Part shown: positions 27,566 through 36,200 of the stretch, piece after piece | How the letters are laid out: each line of letters begins with the position of its first letter | Numbering within the stretch: position 1 is the stretch's first letter | NCBI RefSeq assembly: GCF_001894945.1 | Contig: NZ_BCXE01000010.1 | Span: 1 to 64,000 of the forward strand | DNA: 64,000 nucleotides | Source of the DNA: Rhodococcus ruber NBRC 15591 | Lineage (GTDB): Bacteria > Actinomycetota > Actinomycetes > Mycobacteriales > Mycobacteriaceae | Reading direction: 5' to 3' | Program-made: the position numbers and the translations under genes | Notes under the pieces: model-generated | Database searches by the model: none | Seen by the model: the letters and a program-made list of their open reading frames with translations, nothing else | What the model was told of the DNA's origin: nothing

Positions 27566-27766
27566 ATGGCCGAACGCAAGAAGCTGCTGCTCCGGCTCGA
27601 CCCTGCGGTCCACGACGCCCTCGCACGCTGGGCCGCCGACGAGTTGCGCAGCACCAACGCCCAGATCGAGTTCCTGCTCCGTCGTGCGCTGAGCGAGGCC
27701 GGACGCATGCCACGCGAGGCCGGGCGCATCCGCAAGCCCGGCCGGCCGCGCGCGGACGAGGACTGA
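27566..27766 (+). CDS. small Arc/ribbon-helix-helix protein
   Basis: A 66-residue protein. KKLLLRLDPAVHDALARWAA followed by DELRSTNAQIEFLLRRAL is the beta-alpha-alpha pattern of Arc/HicB-type DNA-binding antitoxin domains, followed by a basic tail (RKPGRPRADED). No HicA-like toxin gene is adjacent. It sits 15 bp after the SPFH gene and 70 bp before echA6, so it may regulate that group. Function unproven. Confidence 0.78.
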   Translation: MAERKKLLLRLDPAVHDALARWAADELRSTNAQIEFLLRRALSEAGRMPREAGRIRKPGRPRADED

Positions 27767-27836
27767 CGCGGAGCGCCCTCGCGCCCGCCCCCGGCGGGTG
27801 CGATGATGCGTGCCGTCGACGAAAGGTGAAGCACAC

Positions 27837-28568
27837 ATGATGGGGATCAGCCGTGACGGCGACGTGGTCACGCTCGAACTGCGGCGCGAGGAGCGCCGCA
27901 ACGCGCTCAACACCGAGCTGTGCGTCCAGGTCCGGGAGGGGCTCGAGGAGGCCCTCGACGGGGGTGCGCGTGCGGTCGTGATCACCGGGCGCGGCTCGAG
28001 CTTCTGTGCCGGCGCCGACCTGTCGGGCGACGTCTACGCGGAAGGATTCCTCGACAGCCTAGGGGAGATGCTCCGTGCGATCCAGGAGGCGCCCGTCCCG
28101 GTGATCGCCGCGATCAACGGCCCCGCGATCGGTGCGGGCACCCAGCTCGCTCTCGCGGCGGACCTGCGGGTCGTCGCCCCGGGCGCCCGATTCGCGATTC
28201 CGGCGGCGCGTCTCGGTATCTCGGTGGACCGGTGGACGGTCCGGCGGCTGGTCTCCCTGCTCGGCGGCGGCCCCGCGCGGGCCGTGTTGCTCGCCGCCGA
28301 ACCGGTCGACGCCCACGAGGCGGTCGACCGCGGTCTGGCCAACCGGATCGGCGACCTCGTCGCCGCGCAGTCCTGGGCACGCGAGATCGCCGAACTCGCC
28401 CCGTTGTCGCTGCACGCGATGAAGCTGTTCCTCAACGACGACGGCACGCGCGACGAGCCGTCGCCCGAGCAGACGGCCGCGCTCGCCGCGGCGTGGCTCA
28501 GCGAGGACGCCCAGGAGGCGCGCCAGGCCCGCTCGGAACGCCGGGCGCCGGTCTTCCGCGGTCGCTGA
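27837..28568 (+). CDS. echA6: EchA6-like enoyl-CoA hydratase/isomerase family protein
   Basis: A 243-residue crotonase-fold protein. It matches mycobacterial EchA6 in length and motifs (ITGRGSSFCAGADLSGD, AAINGPAIGAGTQLALAADL, ADDLRVVAP-like region). The two catalytic Glu positions of true hydratases are replaced: GAGTQLA has Gln and FAIPAARLG has Ala, as expected for EchA6, which is known to bind long acyl-CoAs for FAS-II rather than hydrate them. ATG chosen at 27837 with GAAAGG upstream. Its order next to an Rv0906-like gene is conserved with M. tuberculosis. Confidence 0.85.
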   Translation: MMGISRDGDVVTLELRREERRNALNTELCVQVREGLEEALDGGARAVVITGRGSSFCAGADLSGDVYAEGFLDSLGEMLRAIQEAPVPVIAAINGPAIGAGTQLALAADLRVVAPGARFAIPAARLGISVDRWTVRRLVSLLGGGPARAVLLAAEPVDAHEAVDRGLANRIGDLVAAQSWAREIAELAPLSLHAMKLFLNDDGTRDEPSPEQTAALAAAWLSEDAQEARQARSERRAPVFRGR

Positions 28569-28660
28569 GCGCGCCCGCGCTCGTGCAGCTGAGCGCGCCC
28601 GCGCTCGTGCAGCCGTGCGCGCCCGCGCTCGTGCAGCCGTGCGCGCCCGCGCCCCTACAG
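28565..28660. repeat. four-copy 24-bp tandem repeat after echA6
   Basis: Four 24-bp units start at 28565, 28589, 28613 and 28637. The core is GCGCGCCCGCGCTCGTGCAG; copies 1-2 begin CTGA, copies 3-4 begin CCGT, and copy 4 is degenerate. The echA6 stop codon is the first TGA of copy 1. The array fills nearly the whole gap to the next gene. Confidence 0.95.
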
Positions 28661-28667
28661 TGGTGGG

Positions 28668-29783
28668 GTGAGCGTCAAGCAGACCGCCTCGTCCGCCCTT
28701 GCCGGTGCCGGCTTGCTGTGGGTGGCGCGGGCCGCCCGCGGCGTCCCGGGCTCGATCGGCGCGACCCCGGCGGACATCCGTCCGTACGCCGCCGGCTCAC
28801 CCCGGTATCGGAACGGGCGCTTCCACAACTCGGAGCCGAGCAGCACCGTGCTGCCCGAGGCCGGCGGCAGCCTTGTCAAGGACATGCTCACCCGCCGGTC
28901 CTCGGGTGTGCCGCGCGACGCGGTGCCGCTCGCGCCGCCGCTCGCGCCGGTGCAGGCCGCGGAGCTTGCGGTGACCTGGTACGGACACTCGAGCGCCCTC
29001 CTCGAGATCGACGGCCACCGGATCCTCGCCGACCCGGTGTGGAGCGAGCGGGTCTCGCCGTCGGCCGCCGTGGGCCCGGCCCGGCTGCACCCGTCGCCGG
29101 TCGAACTCACGGAACTGCCGCCGATCGACGCCGTCGTGATCTCCCACGACCACTACGACCACCTCGACCGCGAGACCGTCGAGGCGCTGGCGGCCACGCA
29201 GCCCGAGGCCCGGTTCCTGGTCCCGCTCGGTGTGGGCGCGCACCTGCGCCGGTGGCGGATCCCCGCCGACCGGATCGTCGAGCTGGACTGGGACCAGCAC
29301 ACCGAGGTGGGTGCGCTCACCGTCACCTGCACCGAGGCGCGGCACTTCTCCGGCCGCGGCCTGATCCGCAACATCACGTTGTGGTCCTCGTGGGTGATCG
29401 CCGGGCCGACGCGACGGGTGTTCTTCGGCGGCGACAGCGGCTACACACCCCGGTTCGCCGACCTGGGGGACCGCTACGGGCCCTTCGACCTGACGCTGCT
29501 GCCGGTAGGCGCGTACGACCCGCGCTGGCCCGACGTGCACATGAACCCGGAGGAGGCGGTGCGCACCCACACCGACCTCGGCGGCGGTGACCATCCCAGC
29601 CTGCTCGTCCCCGTACACTGGGGCACCTTCAATCTGGCGTTTCACGCATGGTCCGAGCCGATCGCGCGGCTCCTGCCGGCCGCGCGCGCGGAAGGGGTAC
29701 CCACGGCCGTACCGATGCCGGGGCAGCGGATCGACGTGCTGCGGCCGGGCTCGCAGGTTCCGTGGTGGGTTCCGCTCGGCTGA
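28668..29783 (+). CDS. metallo-beta-lactamase-fold hydrolase, Rv0906/NAPE-PLD-like
   Basis: A 371-residue metal-dependent hydrolase. The zinc-binding motif SHDHYDHLD is at about residues 163-171, with further ligands in ARHFSG, FGGDSGY and VPVHWGTFNL. An N-terminal hydrophobic stretch (ASSALAGAGLLWVARAA) suggests membrane association or export. The family includes N-acyl-phosphatidylethanolamine phospholipase D; the substrate here is unknown. The GTG at 28668 is used. The M. tuberculosis homologue Rv0906 also follows echA6. Confidence 0.86.
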   Translation: MSVKQTASSALAGAGLLWVARAARGVPGSIGATPADIRPYAAGSPRYRNGRFHNSEPSSTVLPEAGGSLVKDMLTRRSSGVPRDAVPLAPPLAPVQAAELAVTWYGHSSALLEIDGHRILADPVWSERVSPSAAVGPARLHPSPVELTELPPIDAVVISHDHYDHLDRETVEALAATQPEARFLVPLGVGAHLRRWRIPADRIVELDWDQHTEVGALTVTCTEARHFSGRGLIRNITLWSSWVIAGPTRRVFFGGDSGYTPRFADLGDRYGPFDLTLLPVGAYDPRWPDVHMNPEEAVRTHTDLGGGDHPSLLVPVHWGTFNLAFHAWSEPIARLLPAARAEGVPTAVPMPGQRIDVLRPGSQVPWWVPLG

Positions 29784-29876
29784 CTTCGGTGCGCCGGTAG
29801 GGTTTCCGGCCTGCCACACGGGGTATCCGGCCGTCCGTCGGGGCGAGTCGGAGGGAGGCCGGTCATCGTCGAATCG

Positions 29877-30641
29877 TTGATCTTCGGGATCGTCGCGTCG
29901 AGCGCACTGGTGCTCGGGGCGTTGGTGGGCGGCTGGGTAGAGATCCCCAAACGCGTTCTCGCGGCGATGCTGGCGTTCGCCGCCGGCGCGCTCATCACCG
30001 CCCTGTCGTTCGAGTTGTTCGAGGATTCGTACGAGAAGGGCGGCATCTGGCGCGCGGCGATCGGCCTCGCGGTCGGCGCGATCGTGTTCACCGCGCTCAG
30101 CGCGTGGTTGGACCGGGTGGCCGAGGGGCGGCGCGAAAAGGACCACGGCAGTGAGAAACTCGACGTCGATGCCGCCGCCGAGGGAACCGCGCCGTCGTCG
30201 TCCTCGGTCAGCGGGGCGGCCGGTCTGGCGCTGCTGGCGGCGGTCACCCTCGACGGGGTGCCCGAGAACGTGGCGCTGGGCGTGTCCCTGGGGGAGGGCA
30301 CCGGCGGTCTCGCTCTGCTGGTCGCGATCTTCGTGTCCAACTTCCCGGAGTCGCTCGTCGGCAGCGCCTCCATGCGCGCCCAGGGCCGGTCCCGGAGGTA
30401 CATCGTCGGGATGTGGGTGGCGTGCGCCGCACTGCTGACCGTCGCCGTCGTCGTCGGGGCCGGGCCGCTCGCGGTGACCCCGCCCGAGACGATCTCCCTG
30501 CCGTTGGCGTTCGCGGCGGGCGCGGTGCTGGCCTCGCTGGCCGACACCCTGATGCCGGAGGCCTACGAGAAGGGCGGTCCCACGGTGGCGCTGAGCACCG
30601 CCGCGGGATTCGTGCTCTCGTTCGTCCTCGCGACGCTGTGA
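29877..30641 (+). CDS. ZIP-family divalent metal transporter
   Basis: A 254-residue membrane protein with about seven to eight helices and the ZIP signatures LAFAAGALITALSFELFEDS, VTLDGVPENVALGVSLGEG and VSNFPESLVG, where His/Glu/Asn residues form the metal site. It probably imports zinc or iron. Start uncertain: the first standard start is TTG at 29877, but a strong AGGGAGG (29852-29858) is ideally spaced for an ATC at 29865, which would give IVESLIFGIV. Confidence 0.85.
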   Translation: MIFGIVASSALVLGALVGGWVEIPKRVLAAMLAFAAGALITALSFELFEDSYEKGGIWRAAIGLAVGAIVFTALSAWLDRVAEGRREKDHGSEKLDVDAAAEGTAPSSSSVSGAAGLALLAAVTLDGVPENVALGVSLGEGTGGLALLVAIFVSNFPESLVGSASMRAQGRSRRYIVGMWVACAALLTVAVVVGAGPLAVTPPETISLPLAFAAGAVLASLADTLMPEAYEKGGPTVALSTAAGFVLSFVLATL

Positions 30642-30647
30642 GCGACG

Positions 30648-30992
30648 TCAGCTCGCCGCGGCGGCCCGCCTGCGTTCGACGAGTGCCCGCGTGACGAAGA
30701 AGGCGATCGCCACACTCGCGACGGTGCGCACCAGCCGATTGACATCCACGGCCGGCTGCCACGACAGCTTGCCGCCGCTGATGACGTACGCGCCCACCGG
30801 GCGAGCACCCACCCCGAAGCCGCCGCCTTCGCCGTTCTCCCCGTCGGGTGAGTAGCCTCCGCCGCCGCCGGCACCGCCGGAGACCACGGCCGCGGTGATG
30901 ACGGTCAGGCCGTCCTTCTCGATCGGTTCCGAGTACACGCGCTTGACGGTCACCGTGTCGCGCGCCTTGGCCATCAGGTCCTCGAGATTCAC
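30648..30992 (-). CDS. GerW-family sporulation-protein homologue
   Basis: A 114-residue member of the GerW/YtfJ family: VKRVYSEPIEKDGLTVITAA, a glycine-rich loop, GFGVGARPVGAYVISGGK and a C-terminal hydrophobic helix (VASVAIAFFVTRALV). The family was named from Bacillus spores but is widespread in non-sporulating actinobacteria, where its role is unknown. GGGGGCGGAA precedes the GTG. It is convergent with the ZIP gene with only 6 bp between stops. Confidence 0.87.
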   Translation of the reverse strand: MNLEDLMAKARDTVTVKRVYSEPIEKDGLTVITAAVVSGGAGGGGGYSPDGENGEGGGFGVGARPVGAYVISGGKLSWQPAVDVNRLVRTVASVAIAFFVTRALVERRRAAAAS

Positions 30993-31043
30993 TTCCGCCC
31001 CCTGTCCGTCGTGGATTCGACTCCGGCCGGCCGGCCGCGCCCC

Positions 31044-31967
31044 TCATTCTCGGCCGTGACCGGGCGCCGGGGAAGTGCCCAAGGTCCCTGCGAGCGCGAA
31101 GGCGCGGCGACTGTGCCGGACGAGTTCGCGCACTGCCGGCGCGCCGGTATCGGACCAGATCAGCGACAGCACCGCGGGCGCGGTGGCGTCGTCCACGGCG
31201 AGCCCGCACAACCGGTCCTCGACGTGCGCGGCCATCGAGCGGCTGAGGATCGCCACGCCCAGTCCACGGGCGGCCAGGTCGGCGACGGTGTCCGGGGAAC
31301 TGGCCTGCAGGGCGATGTCGGGGCGCAGGCCGGCGGCGGCGCACGCCCGGTCGAACACGGTCCGGATCCCGGTGCCCGGGGGCATGGACACGACGGGATG
31401 GGCGCACACGTCCACGAGGGTGAGAGGTGCGCGTCCGGTCAGGGGGTGACCGGGCGGCACGGCGGCGACGATCGGTTCGCTGACGAGGGTGAGCGCCTCG
31501 AGGCCCGGGGGCGGTGCGGCGGCGGTGCCGACGAGGGCTAGGTCCACGGTGGCGGCACGTACCCGCTCGACGAGCCGGTCGGAGGCATCCTCGACAAGGG
31601 TGATCTCGACCCCCGGATGCGCGCGATGGAACGCGGCGAGCGCGTCGAACAGCCCGGTGACGGTGCAGGCGGTGACCATGCCGACCACCAGCCGTCCCCG
31701 GATCAGGGTCGTCACCTCCTCGACCGCCTGCCGGGCGGCCGCGGCGGAGGCCAACGCCGCCCGGGCGTGCGGCAGCGCCGCACGCCCGGCCGCGGTCAGG
31801 GTGGCAGCGCGGGTGGAGCGGTCGAACAGGGCGGCGCCGAGGTCGTGCTCGAGCTGGCGGATCTGGGCACTGATCCCGGACTGGCTGATGTGGACGCGGT
31901 GGGCGGCCCGGGTGAAGTTCGCCTCCTCGGCCACCGCGACGAAGTACGCGAGCTGCCGCAGTTCCAT
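31044..31967 (-). CDS. LysR-family transcriptional regulator
   Basis: A 307-residue LTTR. The N-terminal HTH is MELRQLAYFVAVAEEANFTR followed by SQSGISAQIRQLEHDLGAALFDR; the C-terminal part is the effector-binding fold (LVVGMVTACTVTGLFDAL, GHPLTGRAPLTL). Divergent from the SnoaL-like gene, which is the most likely target and might share the 98-bp intergenic operator. The effector is unknown. Confidence 0.9.
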   Translation of the reverse strand: MELRQLAYFVAVAEEANFTRAAHRVHISQSGISAQIRQLEHDLGAALFDRSTRAATLTAAGRAALPHARAALASAAAARQAVEEVTTLIRGRLVVGMVTACTVTGLFDALAAFHRAHPGVEITLVEDASDRLVERVRAATVDLALVGTAAAPPPGLEALTLVSEPIVAAVPPGHPLTGRAPLTLVDVCAHPVVSMPPGTGIRTVFDRACAAAGLRPDIALQASSPDTVADLAARGLGVAILSRSMAAHVEDRLCGLAVDDATAPAVLSLIWSDTGAPAVRELVRHSRRAFALAGTLGTSPAPGHGRE

Positions 31968-32065
31968 AAGCTCGGATTCTAGTTTCGATCAGAACAATCT
32001 GTTGGACTTCTCATTGCAGGAGTCGGAGGCTGGAGGAGTCCCACCCGTCCGTAGAGAGGATCGCC

Positions 32066-32431
32066 GTGTCCGATGCAGAGAAGGCCTGGCAGCCCGAGGA
32101 TCTCACCCGCCTGTTCGTCGAGCGCTCCAACGCCGGCGACGCGGCGGGCGTCGCCGCCCTGTACGAGGAGGACGCCGTGATGGCCTACCCGCCGGGTAGT
32201 CGCACGGTGGGACGCGAGGCCATCCGCCGCCTGTGGGAGCAGGTGCTCGAGCACGCGCCCCGATTCGAGCCCGAGCCGTCGCTGCCGACCCTCATCAGTG
32301 GTGACCTCGCGCTGACCGCCACACCGCCGAAGGACGGCGCCGGCGCCCGGGCCCAGGTGGCCCGCCGCCAGCCCGACGGCAGCTGGCTGCGGGTGCTCGA
32401 CCAGCCCGAGTTCGTCCGCCCGGACCGCTGA
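32066..32431 (+). CDS. SnoaL/NTF2-like small protein
   Basis: A 121-residue NTF2-fold protein of the SgcJ/DUF4440 type: [48 protein letters not shown] and a C-terminal sheet ending [10 protein letters not shown]. Such proteins are often small hydrolases, isomerases or ligand binders. GTG start at 32066, with AGAGAGGA ten bases upstream. Divergent from LysR, which probably controls it. Confidence 0.85.
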   Translation: MSDAEKAWQPEDLTRLFVERSNAGDAAGVAALYEEDAVMAYPPGSRTVGREAIRRLWEQVLEHAPRFEPEPSLPTLISGDLALTATPPKDGAGARAQVARRQPDGSWLRVLDQPEFVRPDR

Positions 32432-32495
32432 GCCGGGTCGCGAGCCGCGTCACGGTGTGGGGGTGGATCGCAACGGGTGGCTTAGCCTGTTTCCC

Positions 32496-34973
32496 ATGGC
32501 AGCAGAGGAGCCCACCGCGGTCGCCGACCAGGCAGCTGTGCCCCCGACCGACGCGCGGCACGTCGCGCTGGGCCTGACCACCGAGCAGGTCGCCGAACGG
32601 GTGGCCCGGGGCGCCACCAACGACGTGCCGGACCGGGCGTCGCGGTCGGTCGGAGAGATCGTCCGCGCCAACGTCTTCACCCGCATCAACGCGATCCTCG
32701 GCGTCCTGCTGGCCATCGTCCTGGCCACCGGATCGATCATCGACGGCATGTTCGGCCTGCTGATCATCCTCAACAGCGCCATCGGCATCGTGCAGGAGAT
32801 CCGCGCCAAGTGGACCCTCGACCGGCTCGCGATCGTCAGCCAGGCCAAGCCGCTCGTCCGCCGCGACGGGGTGGTGGCCGAGCTGCCGCCGCACGACGTG
32901 GTGCTCGACGACATCATCGAACTCGGACCCGGCGACCAGGCGGTGGTCGACGGCGTCGTCGTCGAGACCGAGGGACTCGAACTCGACGAATCGCTGCTCA
33001 CCGGCGAGGCCGACCCCGTGCACAAGGAACTCGGCGCGCGGGTCCTCTCCGGCAGTTTCGTCGCGGCGGGCAGCGGCTCCTATCGCGCCACGAAGGTCGG
33101 CCGCGATGCGTACGCGGCCCGGCTCGCCGAGGAGGCCAGCAAGTTCACGCTCGTGCACTCGGAACTGCGCGCCGGGATCGACAAGATCCTGAAATTCATC
33201 ACCTACCTGATGATTCCGGCGGGCCTGCTCATCATCTACAACCAGCTGTTCTCGAGCGGCCAGCCCCTCGGTCCCGCGCTCAGCGGCATGGTCGCCGCGC
33301 TCGTGCCGATGGTCCCCGAGGGGCTGGTACTGATGACGTCGATCGCGTTCGCCGTGGGCGTGATCCGTCTCGGTCACCGGCAGTGCCTCGTGCAGGAACT
33401 GCCGGCCATCGAGGGACTCGCCCGCGTCGACGTGGTGTGCGCCGACAAGACCGGCACGCTCACCGAGAACGGCATGCGCCTGGCCGACCTCGTGTGCGTC
33501 GACGGCAGCGACGAGGCCGCCGTCCGTGCCGCCCTCGCGGCGATGGCGGCCGACGATCCGCGTCCCAACGCCAGCGTCCTCGCCGTACGCGAGGCCCTGC
33601 CCGACGACCCCGGCTGGGGAGAGGCCACCGCCGTCGCCCCGTTCTCGTCGGCGAAGAAGTGGAGCGGCCAGTCCTACGGCACTCACGGCAACTGGGTGCT
33701 CGGCGCCCCCGACGTGCTTCTCGATCCGGCCTCGGCGACGGCCCGGCGCGCGGAGGAACTCGGCGCACAGGGACTGCGGGTGCTGCTGCTGGGCCGATGC
33801 GACCGGGCCGTCGACGACCCGCAGGCCCCCGGCGCCGTCACCGCGCAGGCCCTCGTCGTGCTCGAACAGCGGGTGCGGCCCGACGCCAAGCCCACCCTCG
33901 AGTACTTCGCGAGCCAGCACGTCGACGTCAAGGTCATCTCCGGCGACAACGCCGTCTCGGTCGGCGCTGTCGCGACGTCGCTCGGCCTGCCGCACGCCGA
34001 GCATCCCGTCGATGCCCGCGCCCTGCCGGAGGACCGCGACCGGCTCGCCGACACCCTCGACTCGGCCACCACGTTCGGTCGCGTGCGGCCGGACCAGAAA
34101 CGCGCGATGGTCGGTGCGCTGCAATCGCGCGGGCACACCGTCGCCATGACCGGCGACGGGGTCAACGACGTGCTGGCGCTCAAGGACGCCGACATCGGGG
34201 TCGCGATGGGCTCCGGGAGCCCGGCCACCCGCGCGGTCGCGCAGATCGTGTTGCTGGACAACAAGTTCGCGACCCTGCCCTACGTCGTCGCCGAGGGCCG
34301 CCGGGTGATCGGCAACATCGAGCGGGTCTCGAACCTGTTCCTCACCAAGACCGTGTACTCCGTGCTGCTGGCCTTCCTCGTCGGACTGTCGGGTGCGTTG
34401 TCCCAGGTGTTCGACTACGAGCCGCTGCCGTATCCGTTCCTGCCGCGGCACGTGACGATCGCGGCCTGGTTCACCATCGGAGTCCCCGCGTTCATCCTGT
34501 CGCTCGCTCCCAACAACGAACGGGCCCGTTCCGGATTCGTCTCGCGCGTGATGCGCCTGGCGATCCCGTCGGGTGTGATCATCGGGATCAGCACCTTCGT
34601 CTGCTACCTGCTGGTGTACGCGGGGCCCGAGCAGACCGAGGCGCAGAAGATGCAGGCCGGCACCGCGGCGCTGATCACCCTGATCATGATCGCGTTGTGG
34701 GTGCTCGCCGTGGTGGCGCGGCCGTACGTGTGGTGGAAACTGGTGCTGCTGGGCGGCTCGGTGCTCGGCTACGTCGTCCTGTTCGCGTTCCCGGCCGTCC
34801 GCGAGTTCTTCGCGCTCGACATCTCCAACGTCGGCGCCATGGTCACGGCGTTCACGTGCGGGGCGATCGGCGTGGTCCTCGTGGAGGTCTCATGGTGGGT
34901 GACCGGGCGGATCCACGGTGAGCACCGTCGGTTGTTCGCCGCCAGTGAAGACCTGCTGCCCGGCGAGCACTGA
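32496..34973 (+). CDS. ctpE: P-type cation-transporting ATPase, CtpE-like
   Basis: An 825-residue membrane ATPase. Phosphorylation motif [13 protein letters not shown], actuator loop LTGEAD, hinge [24 protein letters not shown] and intramembrane VPEGL are all intact; two N-terminal helices, two mid helices and about six C-terminal helices can be drawn. In mycobacteria CtpE is a Ca2+ importer (family knowledge). ATG at 32496; length is close to M. tuberculosis CtpE. Immediately downstream lie Rv0909-type antitoxin genes, the same order as Rv0908-Rv0909. Confidence 0.9.
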   Translation: MAAEEPTAVADQAAVPPTDARHVALGLTTEQVAERVARGATNDVPDRASRSVGEIVRANVFTRINAILGVLLAIVLATGSIIDGMFGLLIILNSAIGIVQEIRAKWTLDRLAIVSQAKPLVRRDGVVAELPPHDVVLDDIIELGPGDQAVVDGVVVETEGLELDESLLTGEADPVHKELGARVLSGSFVAAGSGSYRATKVGRDAYAARLAEEASKFTLVHSELRAGIDKILKFITYLMIPAGLLIIYNQLFSSGQPLGPALSGMVAALVPMVPEGLVLMTSIAFAVGVIRLGHRQCLVQELPAIEGLARVDVVCADKTGTLTENGMRLADLVCVDGSDEAAVRAALAAMAADDPRPNASVLAVREALPDDPGWGEATAVAPFSSAKKWSGQSYGTHGNWVLGAPDVLLDPASATARRAEELGAQGLRVLLLGRCDRAVDDPQAPGAVTAQALVVLEQRVRPDAKPTLEYFASQHVDVKVISGDNAVSVGAVATSLGLPHAEHPVDARALPEDRDRLADTLDSATTFGRVRPDQKRAMVGALQSRGHTVAMTGDGVNDVLALKDADIGVAMGSGSPATRAVAQIVLLDNKFATLPYVVAEGRRVIGNIERVSNLFLTKTVYSVLLAFLVGLSGALSQVFDYEPLPYPFLPRHVTIAAWFTIGVPAFILSLAPNNERARSGFVSRVMRLAIPSGVIIGISTFVCYLLVYAGPEQTEAQKMQAGTAALITLIMIALWVLAVVARPYVWWKLVLLGGSVLGYVVLFAFPAVREFFALDISNVGAMVTAFTCGAIGVVLVEVSWWVTGRIHGEHRRLFAASEDLLPGEH

Positions 34974-35031
34974 CCGGGGACGAGATCACTGCCCGGCCGC
35001 GGCCGGGGACGAGATCACTGCCCGGCCGCGG
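34974..35031. repeat. 29-bp direct tandem duplication after ctpE
   Basis: Two perfect 29-bp copies (34974-35002 and 35003-35031) lie directly after the ctpE stop codon. Each ends in CCCGGCCGCGG, itself self-complementary. Confidence 0.95.
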
Positions 35032-35098
35032 CAGGTTTGGGACCGGGCCTGCGGTGGCACGCTGAGGCATCGATCCCCCGAGCGGAAGGAGCAGGCAG

Positions 35099-35383
35099 AT
35101 GGGCTTGAAGGATTCCATCAAGGGCCTCGTCGACAAGGGCAGGGCCTACGCGGAGAAGAACCCGGACAAGGCCGACCGGTTCGTCGACAAGGCGGGCGAC
35201 GCCGCCGATGCCCGGACGGGCGGCAAGTACGCCCAGCACGTGGACAAGGTTCAGGACGCCGCGAAGAAGCACCTCGGTACCGCGGACAATCCCGTCCCCG
35301 GAACGACGCCGGCCCCCGGGGGACAACCCGGTCCGGAGTCGGATCCCGGTCCGCAGGCGCAACCGGGCCCGCGCACGCCGTAG
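35099..35383 (+). CDS. Rv0909-family antitoxin-like protein, copy 1
   Basis: A 94-residue acidic/basic helical protein of the MT0933/Rv0909 antitoxin family: MGLKDSIKGLVDKGRAYAEK, then NPDKADRFVDKAGD, GGKYAQHVDKVQDAAKKHLG. A Pro/Gly-rich tail (about residues 64-94) is unusual. GGAAGGAG lies before the ATG. It is first of three paralogues within 1 kb, directly after ctpE as in M. tuberculosis. The cognate Rv0910-type toxin gene is not adjacent; a homologue is at 45925. Confidence 0.82.
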   Translation: MGLKDSIKGLVDKGRAYAEKNPDKADRFVDKAGDAADARTGGKYAQHVDKVQDAAKKHLGTADNPVPGTTPAPGGQPGPESDPGPQAQPGPRTP

Positions 35384-35427
35384 GTGCGCACGTGCTCGGC
35401 GGGAGATCCCGGCCGGGGGTCTCCCGC

Positions 35428-35490
35428 TCGGCCGGTGGCACGGCCGCCTCGGCTGGTGGCACGACCGCCTCGGCCGGTGGCACGCTGGTG
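35428..35490. repeat. three-copy 21-bp tandem repeat upstream of antitoxin copy 2
   Basis: Three 21-bp units (35428, 35449, 35470), each near TCGGCCGGTGGCACGNCCGC, the third diverging at its end. The GGTGGCACGCTG promoter-like element of copy 2 lies in the last unit. Confidence 0.85.
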
Positions 35491-35529
35491 ACGACCCACG
35501 AATGCACACGGAGAAGGGGTGAGCCTGCG

Positions 35530-35757
35530 ATGCGATTCATGGATTCGGTCAAGGGGTTGGTCGACAAGGGCAAGGACTATGCCCGGAAGAACCCGGGCAC
35601 GGTGAATCGCGCCATCGACAAGGCCGGCGATGTCGCCCGGACCAAGGGACCGCGCAAGTACTCCCGGCATGTCGGCAAGGCGCAGGACGCGGTGAAGAAG
35701 ACCCTCGGCACCGAACATCACGGGCCCGGCCCGGATCCTGGACCCGGCGTCCGATAG
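35530..35757 (+). CDS. Rv0909-family antitoxin-like protein, copy 2
   Basis: A 75-residue paralogue: MRFMDSVKGLVDKGKDYARK, NPGTVNRAIDKAGDVA, RKYSRHVGKAQDAVKKTLG and a short HGPGPDPGPG tail. It shares the helical core of copies 1 and 3. It is more basic than the others (several Asp/Glu positions lost). GAAGGGG is upstream of the ATG. A GGTGGCACGCTG element is 43 bp before the start, as for copy 1, suggesting its own promoter. Confidence 0.8.
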   Translation: MRFMDSVKGLVDKGKDYARKNPGTVNRAIDKAGDVARTKGPRKYSRHVGKAQDAVKKTLGTEHHGPGPDPGPGVR

Positions 35758-35846
35758 CGACTCGGCGGACACGGCCCACGTCCGGTCGCGGCCTTGCTGT
35801 GTGGCAGGCTGGGCCCGCTCGCTCATTCGGACGAAAGGGATGCGAC

Positions 35847-36035
35847 GTGGGCTTCATGGATTCGGTCAAGGGGATCGTCGACAAGGGCAAGGAGTTCGCG
35901 GCACAGAACCCCGACAAGATCGACGACGCGATCGAGAAGGCCGGGGACCTCGCGGACCGCAAGACCGACGGCAAGTACGCCGGCCAGGTCGACAAGGTGC
36001 AGGACGCGGCCCGGAAGGCGCTGCGCCCCGAATAG
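35847..36035 (+). CDS. Rv0909-family antitoxin-like protein, copy 3
   Basis: A 62-residue paralogue close to the canonical antitoxin length: VGFMDSVKGIVDKGKEFAAQ, NPDKIDDAIEKAGDLAD, DGKYAGQVDKVQDAARKAL. It lacks the Pro/Gly tails of copies 1 and 2, so it is probably the ancestral form. GTG start at 35847 with AAAGGGA seven bases upstream. GTGGCAGGCTG lies 36 bp before the start. Confidence 0.82.
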   Translation: MGFMDSVKGIVDKGKEFAAQNPDKIDDAIEKAGDLADRKTDGKYAGQVDKVQDAARKALRPE

Positions 36036-36200
36036 ACCGCGCTGACCGAGTGCTGACCAGGTGGATCGCAGCGGATGGTCGGCACGACGGCGAATCCGGT
36101 CCTCATGGCTGCCGGATCGCGATCGCGGCAGGCACGTGTGTATATCGCCCGATTCGTCCGCAAGGTCGGACTCCCGGCTGGAATGTGTGACCATGGGACG

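Noticed and set aside
27566-27766. HicAB toxin-antitoxin pair
   Set aside because: The RHH protein has no HicA neighbour; the adjacent genes are SPFH and EchA6.
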